NCBI GenBank assembly: GCA_000469685.2
Contig: LS997566.1
Coordinates: 5,750,345 to 5,814,344, forward strand
Direction: 5' to 3'
DNA from: Haemonchus contortus
Lineage: Eukaryota; Nematoda; Chromadorea; Rhabditida; Trichostrongylidae
DNA length: 64,000 nt
The position numbers and the translations under genes were made by a program. Shown piece by piece: positions 47,442 to 59,169 of this stretch. Within the stretch, counting starts at the first letter, position 1; each line of letters begins with the position of its first letter. The notes beneath the pieces are model-generated. The model was not told where the DNA came from, did no database searches, and worked only from the letters and a program-made list of their open reading frames with translations.

Positions 47442-50342
47442 ATGAGCGATGAAAGTGATCTGGAATGGTACATACCGCCCATAGATGTCAACAAAGAAAT
47501 GAAAGGTATCTGTCAAAGTTTACATCATCGAGGTTATGGGAGGAGGGGTGGGGGGGGGGGGGGGACGGTATACACAAGGTTTTTAAAACAATGCTGGACT
47601 CGCTAAAACATTATCTTAAGTAGGCCATCTTGAGTTCAGATTCCCAGCCGGGTGAAATCGATCATAAAGGCTTTATGTCGAAAAACATGGCATCAATGTT
47701 TACATGTCGGGACCTTTCTGATGTCACATTCGTGGTTGAAGAAGAGGAATTCCCAGCTCATAAGTTTCTCTTGGTTACTCGTAGTAAATACTTCAGGTAA
47801 GAAACGTTTTGTTATGTTTGGGTTAAAAAAACTCATTTTTGAAAGCTTTTATTTTGCAGAGCCATGTTTCTTGGTGGATTGAAAGAGCGCAATGACGACA
47901 AGGTCGTGCTCAAGGAGACCAGTGGCTTCGCTTTCCGTGCGCTTTTGTGGTAGGCATCTGATGTTCATATTAGGCTCTCCTCAAAGAGAAAATACCCACC
48001 TAACTCGCTAATTCTTGATGGTCTTGTTACTGTACTTTTGGACTCTGAATTACCCTAAGGAAATGCGTATTAGTTTCCTTTTTTAAAGCGTGATATCAAT
48101 GAAGTTCTCAGTATTTTCATAAGGTTTTTAAGGTATATTTACACTGGTACGCTTTCTTTGATTCCGTATGATGAAAAACAGGTGCTAGAAATCCTCAAAG
48201 TCGCTCATATGTATGACTTCGTTAAACTGGAAAAAGCAATCGTTGAATATCTCAAGGTAACTATGTTTTCATACCATTATAATCCCCATTTGCTAGCATT
48301 CTTTTTGTTCTCAGGTTCAAGTTTGCTTCTAGTAATCTGCGGCCGGTGAGGTGATACTGAAGAATCAGAAAAGGGTACAATTTAATAGTTTGTTGAAGAG
48401 GATACTCCTGTGTTTCAGACTAATAAAAACGCCTCTCCATTTATCACATTCACACGAATAGTATCGAATTTAAACGAAAAAATGATTCAGGGGGTTTGCT
48501 AAATTAGAATAAAAATTTAATTACCAAGAAGGTGAAGGTCAGAGAGAATATGAGAACCTTGAGGCTAACTAAGCGTCAGACGCACTTCGAGAAAGCGGTG
48601 GCCAGAAGGCATTTTCTCATGTTGTCTGGTCCCTCTTGCAAATGCTTACTATTCCTGAAACCAGCTGCAAATATGGTAAAACCGAACCGTAGTCAGAGGA
48701 ACACATGAAACGAAGAACGTTTTCTCGAAAATCAGCCAAAAACGAGGTTCCGCTTCTATGAGTTTACTTTCATCTTTTCGGTTGTGACAGACTTTTTTTT
48801 ATTAAGAATTGTAGCAAAAGCTTGTAAAAATCTTCGAAATGCCGATTTAAAAACAAAAGTTCGGAAAGGTTCATGAAAAGGGAACAAACATTTATCGACA
48901 TTATATTGCAGACAATATTGAACACCCAAAATGTCTGCGAGATTTTCAATTTGTCACTCTTATACTCGCTCTTCGATCTCCGGCTATGTTGTATTTCATT
49001 TGCGGTGCAGAATATTCAACCAGTACTTGCCTCACAGGTACGTATATATCTCTTTTATTATTTTTGTATACCAATTGGGCTATACCGTATATCCATGACC
49101 CCTGATTACGATGGAGTTATTCAGCGGGACTCCGCCCGAATTTTAACTCTCCCAGGCCGATTTGTGGATGTCCCATAAGATCGGAGTCAGTACCCGAGTT
49201 TTTTCCTGCTGGTTTGAATTGCCGGTGGCTAAAGAGGGTCAAGTTACCTTCGACGATGCAAACCAACATCGATTGGTATTGATTTACCGATACCAACCTA
49301 TTGTCAAGATTTTTTTCCCACAACTGGCAGGATAGCCAAATGTGTGGTTTTACACCAAATGAAAACAAAACCCATTTAAAGTTTTGTGTGAGGGACTTAT
49401 AATCAGAATCACCATGGAAAGCTGGGGTTTCAGGCGGTACTGCTGCTTTCAACCTCACCGTTTAGAATGGAAGTAAAAGAAGCTTCGTGATTCACTTACA
49501 GATGGAAACAGCAAGACAGCCGACAATTACCCACCCACTAGCAATCCCATAAGTGAGGTTTGTGAATGGAAAGGTGCTGAGGGGCACCGCTGCCAAAAAC
49601 AAGACCTGAACTCCGTTCAGGATGCGGCCTACACTCGACTTCTATACAGAATTTAGTGACGATTTGAATGCGTATGTGACCCATAGAGTGACTTGTGGGT
49701 GACCGATAGCTGATATGAGGGTCCCAAGTTTTAGAGTGTTCATCTTGCCAGAATGGTCTGGTATCAATTACACAACCTCGGAATAATGAAAGGGTTGGTT
49801 GGGTCAAGCGAAATTAAATCCGCGATTCGATCCTGGATCAAGCATGTGATTGTTTCCGCTACTTCCCACAACACCACCTCCACTCATTGATCAAAGCCAG
49901 GAGTTTCATCTAGGGTATTTCAGGGATTAGTTCAACTACCAGCCAACGCTTTAACACAGTTGCTATCTCCGTGTAAATTTTATGTTTGTGCGATTACTTT
50001 ATTCCGTGCAGTCCGTGAATGGATTATGGCACACCAAGATTTGGAGGTAATGAATGACCGACTCGTAAATTCGGTGATTTTTTTTTTGAGTATTTCAAAA
50101 TTTAGGTAAATACTGAAGAAATAGTCATGACTTGTGTACCGCTTCCCCATATCAATCGTCAAGATCTTCTGAAGGAAGTTCGGCAATCAGGCCTTGTCAA
50201 AGCCGATACCATATTGGATGCTATTGAAAAGCAAGATAATCGCAGAGGCAGTAACGAACGCCGACGAAATTTCCACTCAAAAGGAGGAAGCAGGAAAAGT
50301 CGTCCTCGTCCATGGGAAATGAAGCCTGCTTTTCCCTTTTGA
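47442..50342 (+). CDS. BTBD9-derived BTB-BACK protein, copy 4 (intact)
   Basis: Seven exons give 306 residues: 47442-47505, 47640-47796, 47860-47949, 48133-48256, 48912-49037, 49924-50046 and 50106-50342. Exons 2-6 keep the BTBD9 lengths and phases. BTB is seen in GEIDHKGFMSKNMASMFTCR and DLSDVTFVVEEEEFPAHKFL; BACK in TILNTQNVCEIFNLSLLYSL and PHINRQDLLKEVRQSGLVKA. The exon 3 to 4 junction codes Trp (TG|G) where copies 1-3 have Arg. There are no discoidin repeats; the tail is basic (RRGSNERRRNFHSKGGSRKS). Exon 1 is unique (MSDESDLEWYIPPIDVNKEM). All splice sites are GT/AG and the frame is open, so it is probably functional. Introns 4 and 5 (655 and 886 bases) are swollen by repeats. Confidence 0.86.
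49629..49685 (-). repeat. dispersed repeat with CATACGCATTCAA core (inverse copy)
   Basis: On the minus strand this reads CACATACGCATTCAA... TGTATAGAAGTCGAGTG, matching 7917-7972. It lies in intron 5 of copy 4. Confidence 0.5.
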
Positions 50343-50542
50343 TGAAGAAAAACCTGTATCTGTATTGAAGTACTTCGATAAACATGAATTTGAGTGAAAT
50401 GTAACTCCTGTATGGCACTCAAATGATACACATTCTTAGCAGGCATAAATTTTTTGTATGCAATAAAAAGAGGATGTTAGAGGTCTCTAAGTAATCCTGT
50501 TTTGGATACGCCACACACTCTGCTTTCATCGGGTTCGAAATA

Positions 50543-51496
50543 TTAGGTTGATGCATAATTATTGCGGATTTTTTCGCGGCTTTTTTCTCTCGATAGGATT
50601 TGAACATTGAGTTCGGGTTTTTTCTAGAAATGATCTACTTGATTTTCTCTACAAGAATATACTTAACCCATTGACGACCGCGTGGCCCATATACGGGCCA
50701 CGCCCTGTCGTGCTCCTGGGACCACAGTATTATTTTCCATATATAACATTCATTTTCGATTTTTTTTGACCCTTTCAAGTATCGAGCAGGTTCAGAAATC
50801 TACTATGGGATCTTGACTTGCAGTGGTCCGTGAAATGTCCACTTCTGACTTTAATAATAAGAGAAAACAAAGTTACTTCTGAGGGCATTGGAAAAGGAGC
50901 AAAACCAAAGGTGACCAAATTAATGTTAAAAGGATGTAAAAGGACTTTGCTGAGGTATCCGATGATTCGAAACATGCCATTCTCATCTTGTCTGCTTCCT
51001 CGTGTCTAGACAGAGTCGCATTTGGAAATGGTTTGACAAAAACTCTCACCTCCCTTCGAACAACTAGAAACAACAACAACATCAGCCATAACGTAGCTCC
51101 TAATAGTGTGTATGACTTATAACCTTTACATGCCACATTTAAAAAACTTTTTTGTCGGCTGGAAATGCTTATGAATAAATTTACTTGCTCTTGGGACCGT
51201 GTGGCCCACCAGTGGGCCACAGCAGCAGCCCGCGGAAAGCGCGCTCGGTCCCACACGCCAGACAGGCTAAAAAGGCGCGGTCGCCAATGGGTTAAAAAAC
51301 CATCCGTATATTCGCAAAATTAGGCTTTACTACTTCGAGAAAGATTGGAAGGTGGCCCAGTCATTCCGCGATCTCAGTAACTTTTCAGCGATAGTTCACT
51401 AGGTGATCTAGCGAAAGCACACATGACTTCCTGGCGGTCAAAACACGATAACTTTGATATTTTCTATTTTCCCTGCATTTTACCTGCCTCTATATA
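50543..51496 (+). mobile_element. mariner-family element, left derivative
   Basis: It begins after a TA at 50541-50542 with TTAGGTTGATGCATAATTAT, a mariner terminal repeat. About 105 bases of this end match, inversely, the right end at 51957-52061. At 51300-51410 lies the N-terminal transposase region (QNTIRIFAKLGFTTSRKIGR in one frame, with stops further on), the mirror of that at 51840-51960. The element is a deletion derivative and is split by a TTAA-flanked insertion (50667-51291). No intact transposase remains. Confidence 0.75.
50667..51291. mobile_element. piggyBac-type MITE (TTAA target duplication) inside the mariner copy
   Basis: The element is flanked by TTAA on both sides (50663-50666 and 51292-51295). 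It begins CCCATTGACGACCGCG and ends CGCGGTCGCCAATGGG, inverted copies with one mismatch. Sub-terminal palindromes are seen on both sides (GTGGCCCATATACGGGCCAC and GTGGCCCACCAGTGGGCCAC). TTAA targets and CCC..GGG ends are characteristic of the piggyBac superfamily. The 625-base interior has no transposase. Confidence 0.85.
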
Positions 51497-52061
51497 TTAG
51501 GTTAATGCATAATTATTGCGGATTTTTTCCAGCAAATTTTACTTAACGAAATTATAGAAATACTAAACAAAGACATATTCAAACAATTACTCCGGGACTT
51601 ATTCACCATATACGTCAAGCACTGCTTCCCATTGATTAGTTTTTTGATTCTTACGGGCAATCCACGCCTTGACATCGGCCATGAAGTCATCCAAATCGAC
51701 GTAACTTCTATTCTATAGCCATTTTTTCGATGAACAATTGACGAGATAATCCATAAAAGTTTCTGCTGGTGAATATGGCAGATTTAGGAGCAGATCCCAT
51801 TTCTTGGTTGGCTCTGGCTGATTGTTCGGTCGCCGATTTGATCGCCGAAAAGTTACTGAGATCGCGGAATGGCTATGCCACCTTCCAATCTTTCTCGAAG
51901 TAGTTAAGCCTAATTTTGCGATTATTCGGATGGTGTTTTGAGTACACATTGTAGAGGAAATCAAGTAGATCATTTCTAAAAAAAACCCGAACTCAATATT
52001 CAAATTCTATCGGGAGAAAGAAAGCCGCGAAAAAATCCGCAATAATTATGCATCAACCTAA
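51497..52061 (-). mobile_element. mariner-family element, right derivative (reverse orientation)
   Basis: The two ends are TTAGGTTAATGCATAATTAT at 51497 and its inverse ATAATTATGCATCAACCTAA ending at 52061, flanked by TA. Minus-strand reading shows an N-terminal piece (MCTQNTIRIIAKLGLTTSRK) and a C-terminal piece (FMADVKAWIARKNQKTNQWE, then AVLDVYGE) typical of mariner transposases, with stops and a large internal deletion, so it is non-autonomous. It lies head to head with the left derivative. Confidence 0.8.
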
Positions 52062-52469
52062 TAGAATACGTGCTGAGCTCTTCATAAGTTTCGAGTGCCT
52101 TGGTTTATACTTACTCCAGGACCCAGGACGGGCGACCTACGTTCGACAGACCACAGACCGACCGCAAGCCCCACCTCGCCCCATAGCCTACTTAGGCCCG
52201 TGCAGCAAAAAAAATCGAAACTTTTCTTCACGCAGTTAGCCTTCGTACAGTATTTTTTGTCTACATGTCGTAGATAGGTCTTGATATGACCAGCTGAGGC
52301 AGTCGCTCGTATGGGGTTTCGGCAAATCCATTGTGACTCACACCAAAAATCGACGCTATCGTACTGCGCTTGGCATGTTGGCTTTCGAATGATCCTAAGT
52401 ATGTGCCGTGCAACTCCAAAGGTCGTTGGATCTTTGTGCAGGTCGTGCAGAAACCTTGGTCGACCGCCG

Positions 52470-53536
52470 TGACAGGGCCCCTGATATATAACCCGCAAAC
52501 GACAACTGAAGTTGCTCCATGCGGGAAGTCCTTGTCTCCTAACGCTGTCTACGGTAGATCCAGACCCTATATCAGAAAGGTTGCATATTTGCCACCTCCA
52601 GAGAGCAGAAAATTTTCGTGGGTAAAAACTTCACAGGAAAGCTGATTCCCACAGCCGTTACGGTAAAATGGACTTTCTTCACTTCATACCGCTCATCCTC
52701 AGTGCCTATCCTAAGCAACTACTAAAGGAGGTATAGGTATCCATAGTAGATATTGAGTGATATAAAACTGATCAACCTGGAGCTACGCGGTGCATAAGCA
52801 GCGACGATTAAAAGTCGATATGAGTCATCTTCTTACTGTTGGGGTGGGTGAGGAAGACGAAGGCTTTCGAGGAGTCGGCACGAGGCAGACGGTTTTCTTT
52901 GTTCATCCATCTCCTCTCGGGGCCATGCCCTTGTGGTCCAGAATTGATTGCTATGGTAGTTCATATTTCGCTTTCCTCTAATTTCATATGAGGATTCCAT
53001 GTAAGGATTACGTTGTTCCGATATCACCTTTTCGTATTCCCGCCCACTCGAGTGATACTATTGGAAGGGCACGGAACACTTCGTACGTAAGTAGTCTATA
53101 AACCAAACATTGAGGGAAATTGAATAAGAAATATTCAAAGTTATTCGCTACAGTTTCCTACGTGGGGCGTTACAAGGGAAACGTTATCCTACCGTATTCT
53201 TGTCGAGACCAAGGTCTTGATATAACGATTTCGCAACCATATCTAGTGACCTTAGCACGTTGTGCCGTTATTTTTCCCCTTCGCTGTCAGGTAACCACAT
53301 GCTGTAAGTGAGGCTACTTTTTAGTATTCCACGCATTTGAATTTCGTTTAGATATCGAAGTGGAGAAATATATTGGAATGGGAAAGCCATTATAAAGTTT
53401 CTCAGAGCATTTCATAGTTTTTGAATGCTGTGATTGTTTATCGGCATTCGTCCTCCTTAACCAGCTGATCTTCATATCTATTTTCTTGGCTTATTACATC
53501 TTTAGGCAGCGTCTGTAACTTTTGTAATTTTTAGTG
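52470..53536 (+). promoter_or_regulatory. duplicated upstream region of copy 5
   Basis: The region shares blocks with 46365-47441 upstream of copy 4 in the same order, including ACAGGAAAGCTGATTC, AATTGAATAAGAAA, TTTCGCAACCAT and CGGCATTCGTCCTCC. About 340 bases near 52750-53090 are extra compared with copy 4. It ends in ATTTTTAG two bases before the ATG. Confidence 0.5.
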
Positions 53537-56500
53537 ATGAGCGGTGTTAATGCTGTGAAATCGAATCCACCGCCCAGAGTGATCGACAAAAAAGGTAAAG
53601 GTACTTCTGCCAAATTTAGTTTACCCATGAGCCCTATCGGAAATGGTTTCTTCGCTTCGAGTTGGTATTCGTAAGTTGCCCAGGGTCTTCGTCACTAAGA
53701 AGTTTTCTAGAAAGTTGATTTTTCTTCCGGGCAACGTGTTCTACTTCAATTTATTAACAAAATGTGAAGCTTCTTCTGACAAGCAACATTCTCAGTGATA
53801 AGCCGGGGTAGTGCTGTAGGGTATGAGCAGCTATTGTAAAGGTATCTGTGGAAAGCGAGGTCATGGCGCGACTCTCTCACTCCTTAAACAGAAAGATCAC
53901 GGCCTTAACCTTTATAGCTTTCAAAGCAGTGCTTTTCTTGCTGTTTCAGAACCTTGAGTAAGCAATTCATCTTCAGATTCCACTCCATTCGAAATCGATC
54001 ATACCGGATTCGTGTCGATGAGCACGGCCTCAATGTTCTTGAGGCCAGCTCTGTCTATGTCAACTTTGTGGTTGAAGAAAAGGAATTTCCTGCCCATAAG
54101 GTCTTGTTAGTTGCTCATAGTAAATACTTCAGGCAAGAAAAGTTTTCTCCTTATTGGATTCAGTGGAAAAAATTTGCTAAAGTTTTATTGCAGAGCTATG
54201 TTCCTGGCCGGATTGAATGAGAGCAATGAGGACAAGGAAGTTCTCAAGACGAATAGCTCGGCGTTCCATGCTATATTGAAGTAAGCATCCGATTTTTATG
54301 TTGAGCTCCCCCAAAAAATCATACCAAAAAGAATTTTTCCGGTTCGACCGACTTGTTTACTGCTGTACGATAATTTCCCAAAGGAATTCTCAATCGCAAA
54401 AAATGAGCTTGTACTTTCAGCAGACTGCAAGAAACATGAAGAGGCGGGGAAGAATTCAGCGAATCCCTTCCCATTTTCCATTTAGTTCAACTAATTGTAA
54501 GGTATATTACTGGGACTTACCTATCTTGGCTTCATATTGGTGCTCTGAGCCGAATAACTAAATTGCGAATGGCACCACACCCGTTGGAGAGGCCACCCTT
54601 GTCCCTCGCATACTTGTCTGCGCTCCCTCAGCGAATTTATACCGCACTAAAGAATTTTTGTTCCATTCCAACTTTTCGCATGAGTTCAGGTTTCATTTTT
54701 TTCCTTACATCCTCAAGGCTAGCCCTACTTCTGGCTCCCGATCGATTCCAAACATCACTAATGGCTTGAGGAGTCGCCGAACCATCTATTCCTACTCTCT
54801 AGCCACTAGCTTTAGAGACGGAGTACCGTGAAGTGGTCCCGTGCAGCTACATTCCGCCGGAGCTGTGAACAAATTCGACAAGGGAAAATTTGCCATGGGA
54901 CAGGCAGTTGGATCAGTCAGAGTCAACGACTTCACTGTATTTCAGACCTATACTGACGACGGCTGGTCAAAGGCACCAGAAAGGCCTTTTCCCATCGGCC
55001 GTTCACCTTCATCTTTGAGCCTAGGAGATGACATCTGTTTGGTTTTCTCGGTTTATTACTCCAAGAACCATTGTTTTTCGCCCAAGGTTTCTAGCTTTCT
55101 GTTCCGAGTGAATCCCAAATCACTGCCCCATGGCAGCCAGCCGTCAATACTGATATGGGGCTAAAATTGTTCGCTATCATTCGAAACTCTTTGAATCACT
55201 CAGGAAAAAGCGTACGTACGTAGAGTTACTTCTTTCATAGAGAGTACCATCAGTGAGGTTCTTAGTGTTCTTAGCGTTTTAGCTGGCAAGCTCTCTATAG
55301 ATGGATGTAGTAGAGGACATGTAATGGAGATTTATAAAGTCGCTCATAAGTATGGGTTTGACGAGCTGGTGAAAGCAATCGCTGGCTATCTCAAGGTAAC
55401 TCTATTTTCATGCCATTTTATTCTCTTTTGCTGGGAATCTTTGAGGCCAGATACTAGCGATAAGGTCATGAAGAGCCGACCTCCCGCAATTGATTCCTCA
55501 GTGTTAGGTACTACGCCCGAGTCTGAACATATCCTGGGTTGGAGAGGTCAGGGGCGACTATGGCAAAGAGATGTCGCCTTCTCCTCCGGTCAGACTTGTT
55601 TTGAGAAGGCAACCTCGCAGTTTAACTGACCATAAATCGTTTCCTCAGCTTGCCCGGAGCGTATTTTGTTTCTATTTGTAATCTCTAGGAATTCAGTAAG
55701 GGAAAAGAGTACTCATCGATATCATGTTGCAGACAATATCGGACAGCAACAATGTCTGCGAAATTCTAAACTTTACGCGCTTATATCCACTGTCTAGCCT
55801 CACAGTGGATTGTATACTATTTACGGAACGGAATACGCAGCAATACTCGCATCACATAACAAATATTATTTCGTTATCATATTTTCATAGTTTCTCGAGT
55901 CAAACATTCTCCTAACAATCCACAAGATCACCACTCGGTATTTGTTCCATCTGGGACAGTTTCGGTATGAATTGGCGTTCACCTGAAAACTAGGAATAGT
56001 TGCTAGAAACTAGACCATTACTTGGAAAATTTTGGTGTTTTAGGTGATAATGATCTTCCCAAACATGAAATTTCCCATCGAAAATGAGTTCATTGAGAGA
56101 ATAAGCAATTGAGATTTGAACTTCCATCGAAGAGATACGGTAAGCTACTGCTGCCTGCCTAGGCTTTTCGGTAATTACCGTATCTCTTCAATGGAAGTTC
56201 TGACTTCCCACTAGACTGTTTCAGGGACTCCTTCAATTACCAGATAGCGGGGTATCACTACGGTTATCCCCGTACAAATTCCATCCTTGTGCCATTACAG
56301 TATTCCGTGCGGTTTGTAAATGGATAATGGCACACAAAGATTTGAAGGTATCAAATGGCCGACTGGTGAATGTGATCTTTTTTTTTTGATTTTTTTTCTT
56401 TCAGATAAACACTGAACAGTTGGTTAAGGACTGTGTACCATTTTCAAGCAACAGTCGTCAAGAGCTTCTGAGGAAGTGCGAGAATCAGGCCTTCTCAGAG

Positions 56501-56643
56501 CAGATACCATATTGGACGTTATCAAAGAACAAGAAAACGGCGTAAAAAACAACGGGAATCGTTTCCAGCTGTGCGACTTCCAAGGGAAACCCATTTTCGT
56601 GCGTGAGAAATGGAAACCTATGATCCCATTTGGTCCCCTTTGA
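53537..56643 (+). pseudogene. BTBD9-derived BTB-BACK gene, copy 5 (frameshifted pseudogene)
   Basis: Ancestral exons are 53537-53600, 53977-54132, 54194-54280, a remnant of exon 4 at about 55282-55395, 55733 to about 55852, 56225-56347 and 56405-56643. Exon 2 is 156 instead of 157 bases: one base is missing after 54056 within the SDV motif of BTB, giving an early stop. The start of exon 4 is gone or displaced by about 0.8 kb of unrelated DNA. Exon 5 has a lost base and no donor. Exon 7 lacks one base in LLKEV, which leads to an early TAA. Exon 6 (LLQLPDSGVSLRLSPYKFHP) is still intact. The donor after exon 2 is GC (CAG|GCAAGA). A fold-back MITE lies in intron 5. The several independent lesions make this a clear pseudogene, though exon remnants could still be transcribed. 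Confidence 0.88.
56118..56200. mobile_element. fold-back MITE in intron 5 of copy 5
   Basis: The arms GAACTTCCATCGAAGAGATA and the inverse TATCTCTTCAATGGAAGTTC are nearly perfect inverted copies around a 30-base centre (full arm to CGGTAA). The 83-base element is non-coding. Confidence 0.75.
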
Positions 56644-56939
56644 AATACGCCGATGCACCTGAAGTTGTATACGTATGTATATGTTGCATAAATTTTTGGC
56701 ATAACATTGAAAAAACGATACATTTTGACTTGGGGATACGCCATGCATTCAACTTGTTTCGGAGTCGTGTTGGAGTTTTGATGCGCAGTCGGTGTATTCA
56801 TTGTTTGCGATGTGATGTCAATACTCTTGTCCTCCCAAACGGGACTCCACCATTGATCCAATCTTGGAAGATGAGAGGGTTTTGTTGTATGACGGATTTC
56901 GGTCCAGGATTAGACCCCCCTCGCGCGGAGCGGTGCGTC

Positions 56940-57275
56940 CCTCATTTCTGCTTCTGTGTAGAACAGGTAGGTAGTGATTTATTTGTATACCACTCAACCA
57001 AAGGAGACCAAATATTCACCGCAACAGGATAGGAGTTCACAGAGGAATCGAAAAATACGAGTATAGATAAAGCGTATCTAGGGAAAGGCAAACGCAGAGA
57101 GAGATCGTTCCGCTGGAAAAATAAAGTTGTAGCCAGGGCCTAGCTACCGGGATGGAGACTGAATCTTGGATGCCGTCCGTGGGCATCGTACCTCTTCGAC
57201 TCCTCGCTCCAGTCCTCGTGCTCGCCCCTCTGCCTTGAAATGCTTAAGTGACTCATTTGAAAAATAGTCATCTGA
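56940..57275 (+). repeat. dispersed repeat, copy 1 of 2
   Basis: A stretch starting TTTCTGCTTCTGTGTAGAAC and running through CCGCAACAGGATAGGAGTTC to GTCATCTGATCGCC matches 62389-62735 along its whole length with scattered changes. The minus strand carries weak B-box-like motifs, so a SINE origin is possible but not shown. Confidence 0.7.
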
Positions 57276-58014
57276 TCGCCACGCTGACACAGACTTCTCA
57301 AAATCAGCAAATTCACTCGTGTTTTTCTCTACCGATTCCCAACCTATACTTCCGGTTTTCGAAAAAATAGGGTACCTCAAAATTACCGTGAACTGTGCCT
57401 TTAAGCTTGGAATAAATAGAACAGAGAACATATTGACATTAAAAACATCAAAACATTTAAAAGGAGCTTGTTCCCAGGCTGCCCTAGCAAGGGCCCATCT
57501 TTGATGATGCTGCGAACTCGACGCTGCGAGAAACAAAGAAATGGCATGTGATGGAAAAGCATCTGAGAAACTCGAAGAAAGTGTTGCCGATCGTGAAGAT
57601 GATCAAGTGAGCGTGGATGCATGAAGTAGGGATAGCGCTTATATCAAGAAGTAGTTGGCTACGAAGCTTGTAACGCATAGGGATGAGGTTCAGTACTCGC
57701 GGTAAGGTTCGAAAATTCACGCGAATACCGCGAACCTGCGTCTTTTTGTCTATTCGCCATAAGCTGGTTCAGAATGGAGTATTCCAGGAGATATGGATAC
57801 CTTTGAGCTCAGCTCATCGAGCTTTACAAGATGATACCCTGAAATGTTGATATTTCATTTTGGATTGCGTCATGTACTTGAGTTACATCCGAAAGGTGAT
57901 TGCATGTACATGGGTGCACGCTTTAGTGCTTGTAGGATCTGATTGGTCCCCAAGTCCAAGTTGATCGTTCGAAATTCGCCTTAAATTGCGTCACGTACTC
58001 GACTTTACTGGCTG

Positions 58015-58244
58015 CTTTCATAGTCCGCCTGCCGGCCGGCGTGCCACAAGGCAGTGCTAGGGGGGGGAGGAGGGCGACAGATGTTCGGTCAGTCTCTCGA
58101 AGGGCTGTAAACAAGGAGAGACAAGATCAAAAATCAAAAATCTTCTTTGTTTTCAACCCCTCGACCGACCGTCTGCCGCCCTCCTCCCCCCCCCCCCCCC
58201 AGCACTGCCTCGTGGCACGCCGGCGGGACGGCGGACTATGAAAG
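58015..58244. mobile_element. MITE copy B, ends CTTTCATAGTCC
   Basis: The 230-base element has the same ends as copy A (CTTTCATAGTCCGC...GCGGACTATGAAAG). The next part of the arms, with CGGCGTGCCAC..GGCAGTGCT and a G/C-rich run, is also inverted; a 15-base C run lies at 58186-58200. It is inserted in the left arm of the fold-back element, so it is the younger of the two. Confidence 0.85.
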
Positions 58245-58824
58245 CACCCACTCAGTACAATGTTAAAATAATTGATCGGTTTTGTTCAGTCTCCATCGTT
58301 CTTTTCTAATGTGGAGGCTGTGGACAAGTGCATCTACGGTCTCTGTACTCAGGACTCCTCATTACAGCTTCCACTGAGAATATGACATCAATTTACGGCA
58401 AAAATGGTGTCGATTTTTTTGCCATTTTCCAATCTTCGGCTGAATTTTTCTCCGAAATCTTAAGAGGCGGCAGCGGGGCACTCTATTATCGTAGACTACT
58501 TTATGTATTTCGAGGCTGTTATGGATCACCTTATCAAAAATCAACATTCCTCCCTTTGCATAACCCCAAACTTCGCTTTTCGTCACGCTCAAATCACAAA
58601 ATTATGCTTTTTTGTTTCCGCTGATCTTTTTGCAACCAGATTGCACAATGCTAGATTCCCCATGAAAAATGCTATCTAATGATATATGGGTCAATGCGTG
58701 GTGAAAACCTCCCTTCAAAACCACTTTCTGCCATACGTCCCTTACGCATCGCATCCCAACCAACAAAACAGTGCAATGATACTGTGATATATGCGCAGTT
58801 TAGAGTGGAGTATTCTAGGAGCCG

Positions 58825-59169
58825 ATGATCGCGTTGAAGTCATCTATGAGCAGATACCGTGAAGAAATGGAAATGCTTCGTGCTGCTGCTCGCCCGCCTT
58901 CTCACCACCGCCCCTTCAGATCGCCTCAAAACTTCTATTCAAACTGCTGCCGCCATTACGGTACCCGCCCGCCTGCATATCCAGGTCCCCATTCAAGTAG
59001 TCACTCTTCGGAATCGCCTCGAGCCTCCGTCAAAACGAAAGCCCACCGCCCGCGAATCACAGTCTCCCAAAACCACCCTTCAAACCCCGCGCCACTACAA
59101 TACCAGCGTACCAAACGCCCCGACAAGAAATCGCTCAGAGGCAGGCATACGGCAGAAAACGGTTATTAA
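58825..59169 (+). CDS. unrecognised open frame in the spacer of the fold-back element
   Basis: The frame has 114 codons in a stretch clearly richer in GC than its surroundings. The product is basic and rich in Pro, Ser, His and Arg (EEMEMLRAAARPPSHHRPFR, then YGTRPPAYPGPHSSSHSSES). A second frame (58859-59233) overlaps it in another phase. It follows a sequence (58804-58825) that repeats the terminal motif of the element (GAGTGGAGTATTCTAGGAG). It could be a host exon captured by the element, an element-encoded protein, or chance in GC-rich DNA. I do not recognise a family. Confidence 0.25.
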   Translation: MIALKSSMSRYREEMEMLRAAARPPSHHRPFRSPQNFYSNCCRHYGTRPPAYPGPHSSSHSSESPRASVKTKAHRPRITVSQNHPSNPAPLQYQRTKRPDKKSLRGRHTAENGY

